A stretch of 64,000 bases of DNA from Rhynchopus euleeides (taxonomy: Eukaryota; Euglenozoa; Diplonemea; Diplonemida; Diplonemidae), in NCBI GenBank assembly GCA_963210315.1, contig OY723268.1, forward strand, positions 1,488,001 through 1,552,000. The letters run 5' to 3'. The notes under the pieces are model-generated. The model made no database searches. It was not told the origin of the DNA and saw only the letters and a program-made list of their open reading frames with translations. Numbering within the stretch: the stretch's first letter is position 1; every line of letters begins with the position of its first letter. Shown here one piece after another: positions 28,885 to 39,080 of this stretch. A program made the translations under genes and the position numbers.

Positions 28885-29557
28885 GCAGAACAACCTATTT
28901 GCCCCCTTCCAGACGTCATTTGGGAAGACGCAGCAGGCGACACACCTCACCGATGCGTGCAGCAGGGCCCGCGCTGTCACACCCTGCAGGGACGAGGCGC
29001 GTGCGGCACGCGCAGCTGACGACGACGAGGCTATGGGCGGGGAGGCCCCGCAGCGTGCCGCCGGCAACCTGCAGGCCCCCAGCATGGAGACCTCCGTGCC
29101 GCGGCAGAAGTCTAAGCCGCACCTCACCCTGCAGCAGCGGCGCGAGATCGCGCAGGTCGAGAAGCAACGCCAGCGCGCCGCAGCACGCGCAGGGACACAG
29201 CCTGCCTCTGCCTCTGCCGCTGCAGGCCCCGCCGCCGCCGCCGCCCCCTCTGCCCCCGCGCCTGCTACGGCAGCAGCGGCCTCACGCTCGGCCCTGCGGG
29301 GGTTCATCAACAACGCGCGCAAGCAGAAGCTGGCAGAGGCTGGCGAGACGGGTGTCGAGTTTGTCCAGAAGCGGAACTCCGCCGCCTTTGTTGTGGATGT
29401 GTCCGCGCCCCCGCGTCGCGCCCCTGCTGACATACCTGTGACCGTGGCCGTGCCGCAGAAGACGCGCCGGCCCCCGATGGCGATGACCTTTGACATGACC
29501 TCCCGTGCAGGAAAGAGTGTTGCAAGAGATCAGGCGCGTTCCTTTCTGCTGGTATGA
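27359..29557 (+). CDS. Poly-Q protein with coiled-coil and N-terminal hydrophobic segment, 732 aa
   Basis: The start at 27359 (MHTPPQAAAEDVFTWEAWPL) lies 26 nt after a CTCTCCAG acceptor-like site at 27333; the frame is open further upstream but that part has no coding character. Residues 18-33 (PLALAAVFVVYLSP) form a hydrophobic helix, perhaps a signal anchor. Residues 95-290 are Ser/Pro-rich and low complexity. Residues about 295-345 form a charged coiled coil (RRQMEKERADNERRRQALEH). Residues about 345-520 are dominated by Gln with Met and Leu, encoded by mixed CAG/CAA codons. The rest is Ala/Pro-rich with a basic patch (RREIAQVEKQRQRAAARA) and a C-terminal MTFDMTSRAGKSVARDQARS. No known family is recognised; aggregation-prone or scaffold behaviour is only a guess. 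Confidence 0.65.
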
Positions 29558-30287
29558 CAGTGTTTTCATCGGGTGATGAGTGCAGGGTCTTGCCTGAGCC
29601 AAGATGTGTGTCCCCACATGAATACGTTGGGTGTGGTGCCGAGCACGCCGAAAAATATTGATTTTGATGTGGATCTCCACTGTCGAGACATGTGTCTTTT
29701 TAAAAGTTTCGGTGCCACCAAGGAAGCGGGTGCATTGGGGGTGGCGGGCGGGCTGCTGCTGGTGGTGTTGGGTGCCTTCCCCTGGTGGCGAGGCTGGATG
29801 ATGACATACATCGTATAATGCAAGCTGATGCCTTACCGCAGCACCGCTTCAATGCGGCGCCGCGCCTTGGTGACAACAACGACGGGCTGTCTGACAAATC
29901 GTACTCCGTGGGTGCAGGCCAGCAGCACCCCACCTCCTCCAGACAATGTTATCACACCACTCTGCTTGCGCATACCACACCACACTACACAATAGTGGGC
30001 TAAGGTCGTGAGGGGTTGACGGGGCAGCCCACTCAAAATGTTGAAAATGTTGGCACCACACAGTGCATGATAAGAGTCACCGGGCCGTCTCGACTGGGAT
30101 ACACACACTGCAAGCTCTCACCACACACGCATCCACACACGAATCTTTTTTACAGTAGTGCAGAGCACACCAGGCACACCCTGCTGTTGAGCGATCTCCA
30201 CTGTCGACACACGCACATCCCTCTGCGACACAGGGGGGCCCGCTGACGCCTGACGGTTCTGTGAGGGCGGGCCGGACCGACTCCACA

Positions 30288-30410
30288 ATGGTCGACACGC
30301 CATCGCTGCCGTCTGCCAGCCCGCTTGACACCTTCAAACCAGCACGCACAGCAGTCGCCTTCGCCCAAGACAATTCGCCTCCGCCGAATACATTGTATGT
30401 CCTGGGCTGA
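30288..30410 (+). CDS. Possible 40-aa small ORF
   Basis: Reads MVDTPSLPSASPLDTFKPAR and ends NTLYVLG, with GC-ended codons like neighbouring genes. It has no homology that I recognise. It could be a terminal exon, a short protein or chance. Confidence 0.2.
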   Translation: MVDTPSLPSASPLDTFKPARTAVAFAQDNSPPPNTLYVLG

Positions 30411-30464
30411 GGGTGGGGGATGCATCGGTGGGGTGGGTCTCAGGGGCTTCGGGTGATGATTTTT

Positions 30465-30745
30465 TACGAGTTGTGAACGGCGAAGCGAAGCGGTGTCGTG
30501 GGGTGCCAAAAGAGGGAAAATCGCACGGGCTGGAAGGGCTTTCGGATGAATCGCTTTGGGATTGGCGTTGTCAATATTGGATTAGCGGGTCTGCAGCGTG
30601 TAGAAGTCCACGCCAAACTTAGGATGATCACCTTTTTTGTGCCATATATTCACAGGGGCCTTGACACAGCCTTACGACACAAGTGTGTGCACTCAACAAA
30701 AAGTAGTTCAGTTGAACTGTCTTCCCAGAAAGCGAAAGGGTTTCG
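30465..30745 (+). repeat. Dispersed repeat family with CTCAACAAAAAGTAGT
   Basis: Same ordered words as 6925-7112: GGCGAAGCGAAGCGG, AATCGCACGG, ATTCACAGGGGCC, ACACAGCCTT, ACTCAACAAAAAGTAGTT and AAAGCGAAAGG. Confidence 0.5.
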
Positions 30746-32954
30746 ATTTTTTGTTTGTATTCGCAACACACTTTGATTCTCGTTTTTTGTCAAAATTTGT
30801 GGCCAAAAAAAGGCATATCCCTCCCCACACTGCACACACGCACACATCCCTACACACAGCGGACGACAGTCCTTCTGATTGCCGCAAAGAGGTTGTCTCC
30901 CACGGCAGCAACATCAGCAGCAGCAGGGAGCGGCTCCAGTAGATCGTTTTCCCCCTCTATTTTATTAGATTCCCCAAACAAGATTTCCCAGCGGTGTCCA
31001 TCACCCATTCCTCCTCCTCCTCCTCGTCAGAAGGGAACGGAGGAACACACGAGGGATCCATTTGCCCTCCAGGTTTTTCTCGCCCTTCATACGAGCCCAT
31101 CGACCCGTTTTCCAACATAGATCCGCGTAGATTCTCTTATCTTTGACCCTCGTCTTTGTGGCGTATTTTCCCCTTCTTGTTTGGCCGTAAATCGGGGGGA
31201 GGGGGGGGTGGGGGCGGGGGGTGAACCGATTGCGGCCCATTTCCTGCCCAAAAATGAAACGATGAGCTGTGTGCGCTGCTCTGAACAACAGACATCAAAC
31301 AGGAGACCCCTCTCACCGGGGACTGCGAGGAGCACGCCCAATGAAAAATATATCGTCCCCCCCCAAAAAAAAACTGGGGAAACCATTTGAAGGAGGGCGC
31401 CAAAAATCACTCCTTCTGTCCTATCGGTGTCTGGGCACAACACAGCCCGGTCATCTTGGCAGGGCATGTGGTTGTCAGCCGGGTGCCAAATTTAAAAACC
31501 CGTCAGTGAAAAAAATGATTGTCATATGCCTCGGGGCGGTTACGCTTTCCAATGCAACACCGCCACTCCAGGGGAATGGGGGCAGGTGGGGTACTGAGGG
31601 CCTTTCGTATCAAACTGTGTGCCTTTGCAACCAGTTTTGTGAGGCTCCTCTCCTCACCTATATACCTGTGCTGAGCGAAGGCCCCGCGAGATGACTCTGC
31701 TGGCCATCCCGCCTGCACGCAAGAATAAGCTCAAACCACCGCTGGCTAGAACGGCATTCTCTCCCCCGTGTTGGCCGGCAAGTTGTCTTGCATTGTTTTG
31801 CGTGTTTTTTTTGCATTGCATATCCAAGCGGCATGTCATACGACAAGGGGCGGAATGTCCGTGAATTTTCCACGCCATCCCATCTTGCCGTGCCATGCCA
31901 TGCAATCAAAAAGGGGAGAACAACATCACCATACGCCCCCCCCCCCCCCCCCCCCCGACCCCTCCCGCCCCCACCCCACCTATTCCTTGTTCGATATACC
32001 ATTGTCTCTTTCTCACCGCATCCCTCACAACCTCTCACATCCCACCTCACCCCGCTCCCCACCCCCAACCCGCGCCTGTCCAACCGGTTGTCATAGCGGC
32101 TTTCTTGCTGTGTGGTGTGCCCTGTTGTATTGCTGCGGCAGTGAACCCCCATCGGGGTAGGGGGTGCGTGGTGTTTGAACTCCTGTCTGACTGAACCCCG
32201 TGGCTCTTTTTTAACTCGCCCCACAGCAGGGCTGCATACCCCCCACCCCCCCCCCCCCCCCTTCCCATCCCCTCCACTCGCTGTGCGCCGCGCTGCTGTA
32301 GCGTTGGCCGCACCTGTGGTGGAACGGAAGCCTTCCTCTCCAGGGGGGGGGGAGTTCGACAGAACTCTGAGAGTGGAAAGAAGAAGCCGATGTGGACAGA
32401 CGAACTCGGAACAGTGACCCTCCCTCCCCTCCTCCCCCCCCCCCCTCTCTCTCTCTCTGTCTCTCCAGGGGCTGTGGGAGGCACGGCGAAACACCGCTCG
32501 AATCGTTCACAGCCTCCGGACAAACAGAGCCGTTGTGGGGGGGAGGGGTGGGGTGGGGGTGGCCTCGCTACCCAGTGTGCCCGAGTGATGGCGTGTCAGT
32601 TGTTGTGCAGCAGGGTCTTTTTCGTGGACTTCTGCACGGTATGCAGAGGGCCCGCAAACCCAATATTGCAGCGCGCCAACTGAGGAGAGGCTCGGGGGGA
32701 TCTACGTTCCCCTCACCGACTGACCGAGCCGTGGCTGGCTGTCACTTGGTAGCGAGGGACACCCCTCCCTGTGGGAGGCGAATGGGCGGGATGCTCCAAT
32801 TTGGGGGGGTGTAGGTGCTGAGGGCTGCTGTGGTGGTGGTGGGGCATCAAAACCTAGAGTTAACATATGAAAGCGGGGTGTGTGTGTGTGTGTGTGGTGA
32901 CCACGTTTTGTGTGGGAAGATCCTGCGCGGATCATTGCCCACCCCCGCCCATTT

Positions 32955-35900
32955 CTACGTCACAGCGGAGGCCCCACTCGGGTTAGAGTGTGGGGCCAAC
33001 TCAGTGCCACTCCGGGGAGGAGGGCGTGCAGCATAGCCGGCGTGGTGTGCTTGGCAGCAATGTGGTAGTGTTTTGCCATCGCTGTAGCAGTCACCGCATC
33101 GGTCCATGCTGTGGCGTTTGCAGAAGCCCATAGTGACCGGGAGCCCGTCCCCCTCCTTGTGGTGGTTGCGGCAGCACACCTCCTCCGGGAGGCGCCGCTT
33201 CTGGCATGCCGAGCAACGGGGCTTCCAATGCAACTTGCAGGCAAGCACCTTTGCGTTCCTCCTGGCACCAGGGGGAGCAGTTCGGGGGGCAGCGCCCCTC
33301 CGCTCCCATGGGCGCCCTACCCGGCTGTTGGCCTGCCGACCACGCGCCGCCCACTGCTGGGCCGATTGCTGCCAACCCTCAGGGTAGTGCGGCTGCGGAG
33401 CGAAGGTAGCGGCCCACGCCATTCCGCGATCATGGAACACTGTATCCGTCCGGCTGGGGGCTGGCACAGCCAGGTGCGCTTGGAGGCTGCGCATCACCGA
33501 CTCAGTGGCAGGGTTCAGCTGGGCCCTCCTCGACAGGCCCGCCGCCACAGATCCACCGATCGCCGTGAGGACTGTTGAGTTGGCAGCATGGCCGCAATGC
33601 CAGGGCCCAGTGCCTACTTTCGTCACCATGCTGCAGAGCCCCTTCAGCGAGGCAGCCTTCCCCAGGATACTGCTCTGGAACACCGTGAGGTCCTGCTGGA
33701 GCTGCTGCCGTGAGGCCCCCAGCCTTTCAGCCTCGTCCATCGCGGCGTTACTGAGGGCATCAGCATCTGTGTTGGATTCCCTCTTCACATGCTCGTATGT
33801 GAGAGTGAACCTCGGTTGGAGGTCCGCAGCTAGCCGGGACGTGCTGAGGAACAGAGGACGGAGGGCGGCATCCCGGCACAATGAGTCCCCTTGGAGCTGG
33901 CGCAGCACCACCTGGGAGTCGCCCCGCACTGTGACTGGGCCCTCAGGGGCATCACCCCTCTCGAGGAGGCGCAGACCTGCACGGAGCGCCTCGTACTCAG
34001 CAATGTTGTTGCTACGCACGTTCAGCAGCGGGAGTACTTTCTCTGAAACCTTGCAACCGTCTTGGTATAGCACCGCCCCTGCCCCCGCCACGGCGAAGGG
34101 GGTGCCATTGTCGCGCGCACCACCGTCAAAGTACAGGGTGAGCCCTGGGGCTGTGTCTGCAGGGATGCGCGAGCGGGCCTCCCTCGCGCCCTTCCTATTC
34201 GGGTCCACGTGGGCGGGGGGGCGGATGCGGCGCGTCACGGTGTCTGGGAGGGTAAGGCCAGTTGATAGCTCGAAGTCCACGGCCAGCTCCATCAGGGTCA
34301 CAGTATGCTCACTCCCCTGCGGTCCCCACTTTAGGCCCCTTAGCCAGTCGCAGAGGGCCACCCACATGCCTGGGGGCCGCTTGCCCCACGTCTGCTTGAC
34401 TTCGGAAGGCGCCAGTGCAGGGATGGAGGCACTCTCGGGGTTAGGGGTGCTCCACTCCCAGGGGTAGACGGTAGTACGGTGATGGCGCACAGAGCGGTCG
34501 AGCAGCCCGTCCTTCTCCTGTCGCGCCGCCAGGACTGCGATGAAGTAGCGGTGGAGCTGTGCCACGGTGGTGATCCTGTCCGCAAAGGACATGGGCAGCG
34601 GCTGCTCGTTCTCCGGGACGCTGTATCTGTAAATGGGCGCCACCCCGCACTGGGCCAGGCATGCCGGCCAGGCCGTCCGGTCCCTCGCTGCTATGGGGTG
34701 CTTCTGGCGGACTGGCTCCCATGCCGCGCAGTCCCACCACAGGTGTGATACCGTCTCCGGGGTCCCAGATGTGCAGTATCGGCACACCTCCCCCAGACCT
34801 GTGCGCCCACGAGCAGGCACCGCCCCTGCAACGACGGAGCGGAGGAGGCCTCGCTGGTACCCCGTGATTGCAGCGCCCTCTCCCTCCAGGACGCAACGTG
34901 TCACCCTCCCGTCAATGCCGTGCTCTGCTCCTTGGAAGTCGTCTCTGCGTTCGGCCAGCTTCTTCGCCGTTGCGTTACGCAGGGATTGGCGGAGGTCGTG
35001 TGCAAAGATAGCCCAGGCGCTCGGTGTTGCAGCAACAGGGCCGAAGGTGACATCGCGACCAGCTTCGTCAGTGTAAGCCAGGGTGGTCGCAGCACTCCAG
35101 CGCCATTCAATCCCCTGCAGGGCGGCCCAGAAAAGCGCGAAGGGGCCTGTCCCCTCAAGCCTCTCTCTACTCCCCCAGGCTGCCTCGGACAGCACCCTGC
35201 TGTGGCTCCACTTTTTGATCTGCTTGGCCCATGTGGTGATCTGCCGGTAGGGGGGGGCGACAGCGGGGTCCACCCGGTGCGCCTGATGGAGGACACACAG
35301 CACAATCTCCTGTGCTCTGCGAGGTGGGCCAGACCAGAGCGCGGCGACGAAGAGGCCCCTCCATCGCCTGATGTCCTTGCTGTCCCAACGAGTTACGAGG
35401 GCATCGTAATATAGTCGAGCCCCTGCCGTCATCGCCGCCGCCTGCCCTTTCCATTGCACCGGCAGGGGCAGCGCTGAGGTTCTGCGGAGGTTCTGCTGCG
35501 CACCTTCCTTCCGGCGGGCGATGCGCTCGGACTGGGGCGCTGTGCGCCCTTCCCTGATCAGGCGCGCGTGTAGCATGGCCCCGAGACAGTCGAAGCTGTT
35601 GCGCTGCCGGAGGGGAGTGGCCTCGCCATCCCTTGCCCGGTACATAATCCGGAGCGGCCCGGGGGATGTCGAGAAAACGTGAGACTTGATTTCTGCACAA
35701 ATAGCCATCCCGGTGTCGTGGGAGAAACCCGCAGAGTCGTCTACAACGTCTTGCAGGATCTCCGGGCTGGGGGCTGTGGCGTATACGTCGTCAACGAAAG
35801 ACAGCGCCCTTGTGTCCTGCCGGTGCTCGACCATCCTCATCCACACACCCACCAGCACGTTAATCAGCACGACACTGATGGGGCAACCCTGCATGATGCC

Positions 35901-38798
35901 GTTAGTTGGCAGGAAGCCTTCCCCGATGGTGCCGCTCGCCCGGAAGTGCCGCTGCATCGTCCTGTACGCTGCTCGCAGGGTGCGCAGGACACGGGCGTCG
36001 AAACCGAGCTCCGCAGCCAGGCGGAAGGTGAGGTCGATTGGCACCGTGTCGAAGCACTTCTTGAAGTCGAGGGCGACTCCGTGCAGCGGTCGCCCTGTGA
36101 GGTGGGCTTCTTCAATACGTGCCGCCAGGTGCCAGATGAGGTCCTCCGCACCGTGGCCAGGCCGGCAGCCGTGCAGGTCTTCGGGCGCGATGATCTCCAA
36201 CCACTTCAGTGCCGGTTTCACCCGGATAGCTGCCCACACTCTGTACAGCACGGGGGTGATACTGATGGGGCGCTGCGACAGTGGCTCTCCTGAGCTGCCA
36301 GGCTTGGGGATGAGGCAGATCATGGCGTGCATCAGCTGCTCCGGCCACTCGCCCGACCGTTCAACTTCGTTGAACACCTCCGCGAAGAGCCTGAGGAGTT
36401 CGTGCGGGAGTTGTCTCAGTTCGTGGACCCGCCAACCGTGCAGGCCCGGCGAGGTGGACGTGGACATCTTGGCCAAGGCCTTCCCAACGTCTTCTGCCGT
36501 GATGGTCTTGCACTCCATGTCAGCCACCTCGGGGAGAAAGCGGAGGTACTTTTGGCGGAAGGTGTCCCACCGGGGCTCTGGCGTCGTTGCGTACTTACGG
36601 AAGTACCCTCCCCACGCCGTGTCGCTCCTCAGCAGCTCGTCCGCCTCCTTGGGGCAGGCCGTGAAAGAGCCGTCTTCGCGCCGCATGAAGGTGGCTGGAG
36701 CGCAGAAGCGATCTGCGAGGTACGCGAACACCTGCCCTGCCTCGTATGTCCAAGCTTTCTGCATCCTCGCCTTCCACGTGCGGATCCTCGCGTCGCGGAG
36801 CCTGTCGAACATGCCCCTCTGCGACCCCTCCAAGGCAATGAGGGCCTGCTCCAGGATCTCCAGGTCCGGCAACTGCGAGGTTGTGTTCGTCAGCGCTGCT
36901 TGCAGCCCCTGGGGGAGGCCCCCCTCCCTCAGGCGTTTCTTTGCGGCGTTCCAGGCGTGCTTCTCCCCATTCGTGAGGCCGTACGGTGCATCGGCTTGCA
37001 GTCGCTTGAGACCCTCTTGGACGAGGCATCGGAGGTTCCCCAACAGTCCGTCCTTCGCCCGGGTGTTCGTGTCACCGGCCCCCCGTGCAGAGGCGGGGTG
37101 GTGCTTGGTGGCCGCCCGCGACCACTGCATGTGGTAGCCCTCCGCTCTGCCTGTGTAGGCCGCTTCCTGCCTCTCCAGGTGGCCTACATGGACACGCTTT
37201 AGGAAACGCTCGCCGCAGGTGGAGGCTCGGTGGAGGAGCTGCGCGGCCGTTGCTCCGTGGCGCAGTTCCCCCTCTGCAAGCACGTCCTGCATTATCCCTC
37301 TCGCCGCAGCGTCTCCCAGCTTGGGCTTACCCGCAGGGAAAGGGGTGGGAAGAATGCAGATCTTTTTGGGGCGGCGGAAGGCAGTGAGGTCTAGGTCTAC
37401 AAAAAGCGGGCAGTGCGTGGGTATGTCGTAGTCCCCCCGCTTCGCCACCTCAACGCGACGCAGGGCCGGCGCTGCGCAGGAGTTCATCAGGCAGATGTCC
37501 AGCCGAGTGCCGTTCTCCGACGCCCAGCACGTGTTCTGCACGCTCTGTTGTGCGAGCTCCGCATGCGTCGTCGCCGCGTCGACCCAGCCGCCCACCCGGC
37601 ACGCCTGGGACAGCGTGGCGCTGGTTTCCGGGTTGGTGTTGAGGTCCCCCATCAGTAGCACGGGCACCTGCCCCAACCCAGCTGCGAGGTCGAGCGTCTC
37701 TTGCAGGAGGGCTTCCCGCTGCTCACCCACTTCGGTCCCCGAGTGGCCGTACACGCTCAGGATATGAAGCGCCGTTTTCCCGTCTCCAATCGCTAGCACT
37801 ACGTGCACCATGCGGGTACTGTCGTACAACTTCTGCTCCTGCGCGGTCTTCGGCTGCACCACTTGCGCGACAAGGCCCTCCTTCGCCATGACAGCCACAC
37901 CTCCGGGCCTTGTTTGTTCGCGGCCGTTCGCGCCTGCGACCCTGGGCATGCCCTTGCCCCAGTGCATAGCCCAGCCGTGGGCTGCGAAGTAGCCGTTGTG
38001 CGTGCCCTTGCTCGGGTCCGGGACTCGGGTTTCCTGCAGGGCCACAACATCCGCCTTCAGGCCCGCCACGTCGCCTAGGTGCGTCTGCAGTGACGTTACG
38101 TTCGCTGTCGCCAGCCTGATCACTCCCGGTGTTGTTAGTTGATATGCAGGATGCCGCAATCGCCGCGGGGGCGGTGACGCTGTGGACCCCTGGACGGGCG
38201 TAGGCACTCGCGTCCCGTCCGCTGTGGCCGGGGTGGGCATAGGAAGGGCTGCAGGGATGTCCCACTGGTTCGTCGGCGTCACAGCTAGCTCCCGGGCCAG
38301 GCTAAGGGGGAAACGGAGCACATCGTAGTGGAAGGGCCTCCACGTAAGGCCCAGCACCTTGGCTCCCTCCCCACACCGGGTCATGCATTGCTTGCTGTTG
38401 GAGGCGAGCAGCCACACCTGGGCATCCAGAACTTCTGCCGCAACCCGGAGGGTAGCCGCGTCTCCGTATGTCCCCGGGCGCGTCTGCTTCTCGACGTAGT
38501 CGTCGTAGGATGTAGGGGCCTGCGGGTCATCGTGGTCGGGCACGTACGAGGCCCTGCGCTCTGCGTTTTGCCGCATGGACGACGCCACCGCTGCACGCAA
38601 CCCGCCTGCTGTCCACTCCGCGCACTGCTCTGCAAGGCCGGCGTACTGGCAGTTGCCGTCCTTCGGCACTGGTACCCGGAGCGCCATCAGTCTCCTTGCA
38701 GCATGCGTCAACCACTGCTCGTCTTGCTCTATGGTAGAGGGGGAGTACTCCTGTCCCCCCCCACGGAGGCGCCGGGGTTCTCCTGCCCCTGTCGCCAA
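32955..38798 (-). CDS. Retrotransposon ORF2: OTU protease, APE endonuclease, reverse transcriptase, RNase H, Cys/His-rich domain
   Basis: 1947 aa. Residues 41-165 match an OTU-type cysteine protease: VPKDGNCQYAGLAEQC with the D47-G48-N49-C50 box, TYGDAATLRVAAEVL, and the catalytic-type histidine in FHYDV (H157). Residues 226-470 form an exonuclease-endonuclease-phosphatase domain: TANVTSL, LQET (E256), SVYGHSG, MGDLNTNP (D385, N387) and PTHCP (H462). Residues about 765-1030 are the reverse transcriptase: QRPISITPVLYRVW, LDFKKCFDTVP (D911), NGIMQGCPIS and FVDDV (D1003, D1004). A finger CRYC...ETVSHLWWDC follows. RNase H lies at about 1550-1690, with FDGGARDNG, NNIAEYEAL, VRGDSQ and TDADALSNA supplying the D-E-D-D set. 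Residues 1852-1922 form a Cys/His-rich domain. All catalytic residues are present and the frame is unbroken. Confidence 0.9.
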   Translation of the reverse strand: MATGAGEPRRLRGGGQEYSPSTIEQDEQWLTHAARRLMALRVPVPKDGNCQYAGLAEQCAEWTAGGLRAAVASSMRQNAERRASYVPDHDDPQAPTSYDDYVEKQTRPGTYGDAATLRVAAEVLDAQVWLLASNSKQCMTRCGEGAKVLGLTWRPFHYDVLRFPLSLARELAVTPTNQWDIPAALPMPTPATADGTRVPTPVQGSTASPPPRRLRHPAYQLTTPGVIRLATANVTSLQTHLGDVAGLKADVVALQETRVPDPSKGTHNGYFAAHGWAMHWGKGMPRVAGANGREQTRPGGVAVMAKEGLVAQVVQPKTAQEQKLYDSTRMVHVVLAIGDGKTALHILSVYGHSGTEVGEQREALLQETLDLAAGLGQVPVLLMGDLNTNPETSATLSQACRVGGWVDAATTHAELAQQSVQNTCWASENGTRLDICLMNSCAAPALRRVEVAKRGDYDIPTHCPLFVDLDLTAFRRPKKICILPTPFPAGKPKLGDAAARGIMQDVLAEGELRHGATAAQLLHRASTCGERFLKRVHVGHLERQEAAYTGRAEGYHMQWSRAATKHHPASARGAGDTNTRAKDGLLGNLRCLVQEGLKRLQADAPYGLTNGEKHAWNAAKKRLREGGLPQGLQAALTNTTSQLPDLEILEQALIALEGSQRGMFDRLRDARIRTWKARMQKAWTYEAGQVFAYLADRFCAPATFMRREDGSFTACPKEADELLRSDTAWGGYFRKYATTPEPRWDTFRQKYLRFLPEVADMECKTITAEDVGKALAKMSTSTSPGLHGWRVHELRQLPHELLRLFAEVFNEVERSGEWPEQLMHAMICLIPKPGSSGEPLSQRPISITPVLYRVWAAIRVKPALKWLEIIAPEDLHGCRPGHGAEDLIWHLAARIEEAHLTGRPLHGVALDFKKCFDTVPIDLTFRLAAELGFDARVLRTLRAAYRTMQRHFRASGTIGEGFLPTNGIMQGCPISVVLINVLVGVWMRMVEHRQDTRALSFVDDVYATAPSPEILQDVVDDSAGFSHDTGMAICAEIKSHVFSTSPGPLRIMYRARDGEATPLRQRNSFDCLGAMLHARLIREGRTAPQSERIARRKEGAQQNLRRTSALPLPVQWKGQAAAMTAGARLYYDALVTRWDSKDIRRWRGLFVAALWSGPPRRAQEIVLCVLHQAHRVDPAVAPPYRQITTWAKQIKKWSHSRVLSEAAWGSRERLEGTGPFALFWAALQGIEWRWSAATTLAYTDEAGRDVTFGPVAATPSAWAIFAHDLRQSLRNATAKKLAERRDDFQGAEHGIDGRVTRCVLEGEGAAITGYQRGLLRSVVAGAVPARGRTGLGEVCRYCTSGTPETVSHLWWDCAAWEPVRQKHPIAARDRTAWPACLAQCGVAPIYRYSVPENEQPLPMSFADRITTVAQLHRYFIAVLAARQEKDGLLDRSVRHHRTTVYPWEWSTPNPESASIPALAPSEVKQTWGKRPPGMWVALCDWLRGLKWGPQGSEHTVTLMELAVDFELSTGLTLPDTVTRRIRPPAHVDPNRKGAREARSRIPADTAPGLTLYFDGGARDNGTPFAVAGAGAVLYQDGCKVSEKVLPLLNVRSNNIAEYEALRAGLRLLERGDAPEGPVTVRGDSQVVLRQLQGDSLCRDAALRPLFLSTSRLAADLQPRFTLTYEHVKRESNTDADALSNAAMDEAERLGASRQQLQQDLTVFQSSILGKAASLKGLCSMVTKVGTGPWHCGHAANSTVLTAIGGSVAAGLSRRAQLNPATESVMRSLQAHLAVPAPSRTDTVFHDRGMAWAATFAPQPHYPEGWQQSAQQWAARGRQANSRVGRPWERRGAAPRTAPPGARRNAKVLACKLHWKPRCSACQKRRLPEEVCCRNHHKEGDGLPVTMGFCKRHSMDRCGDCYSDGKTLPHCCQAHHAGYAARPPPRSGTELAPHSNPSGASAVT

Positions 38799-39080
38799 AT
38801 CTACGGGGTCCCAGCACGGGGCCGTTGCCCGGGTATCTCCTGCCCGTACAGCGGCTCGGCTGGGTCTAGGTGGGGTTGGGGGTGATGTTGGGGTTGGGGT
38901 TCTACTTGGGGTGTGTGGAGGTGTTTGTATACGCCCCGAGACCTCCTGTTTCTCGGGGTGGGGTGCGGCTGGGGGCCCGACGGCGAACGTGATTTGTCCC
39001 CAGACGTGGTCGGCACCCCGGCCAGGGGGAACGTTAATCTCCTGCGCGGGTCCCCCCCGCTGGCCGGAGCGCCCGCCCCC

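Larger units (their letters stand above)
29558..32896. other. Long intergenic region between poly-Q gene and retrotransposon
   Basis: Holds a repeat copy (30465-30745), a possible 40-codon frame (30288-30410) and C/G tracts (31201-31222, 31936-31960, 32248-32264, 32437-32446). Longer open frames cross the homopolymers and lack motifs. It ends in a (TG)n run at 32879-32896. Confidence 0.55.

Noticed and set aside
27837..28943. Long minus-strand frames opposite the poly-Q gene (poly-Ala and poly-Leu/Cys)
   Set aside because: They are the complements of CAG/CAA runs and have no independent features.
35686..37137. 483-aa plus-strand frame over ORF2
   Set aside because: Antisense shadow of the RT region, whose own frame has complete catalytic motifs.
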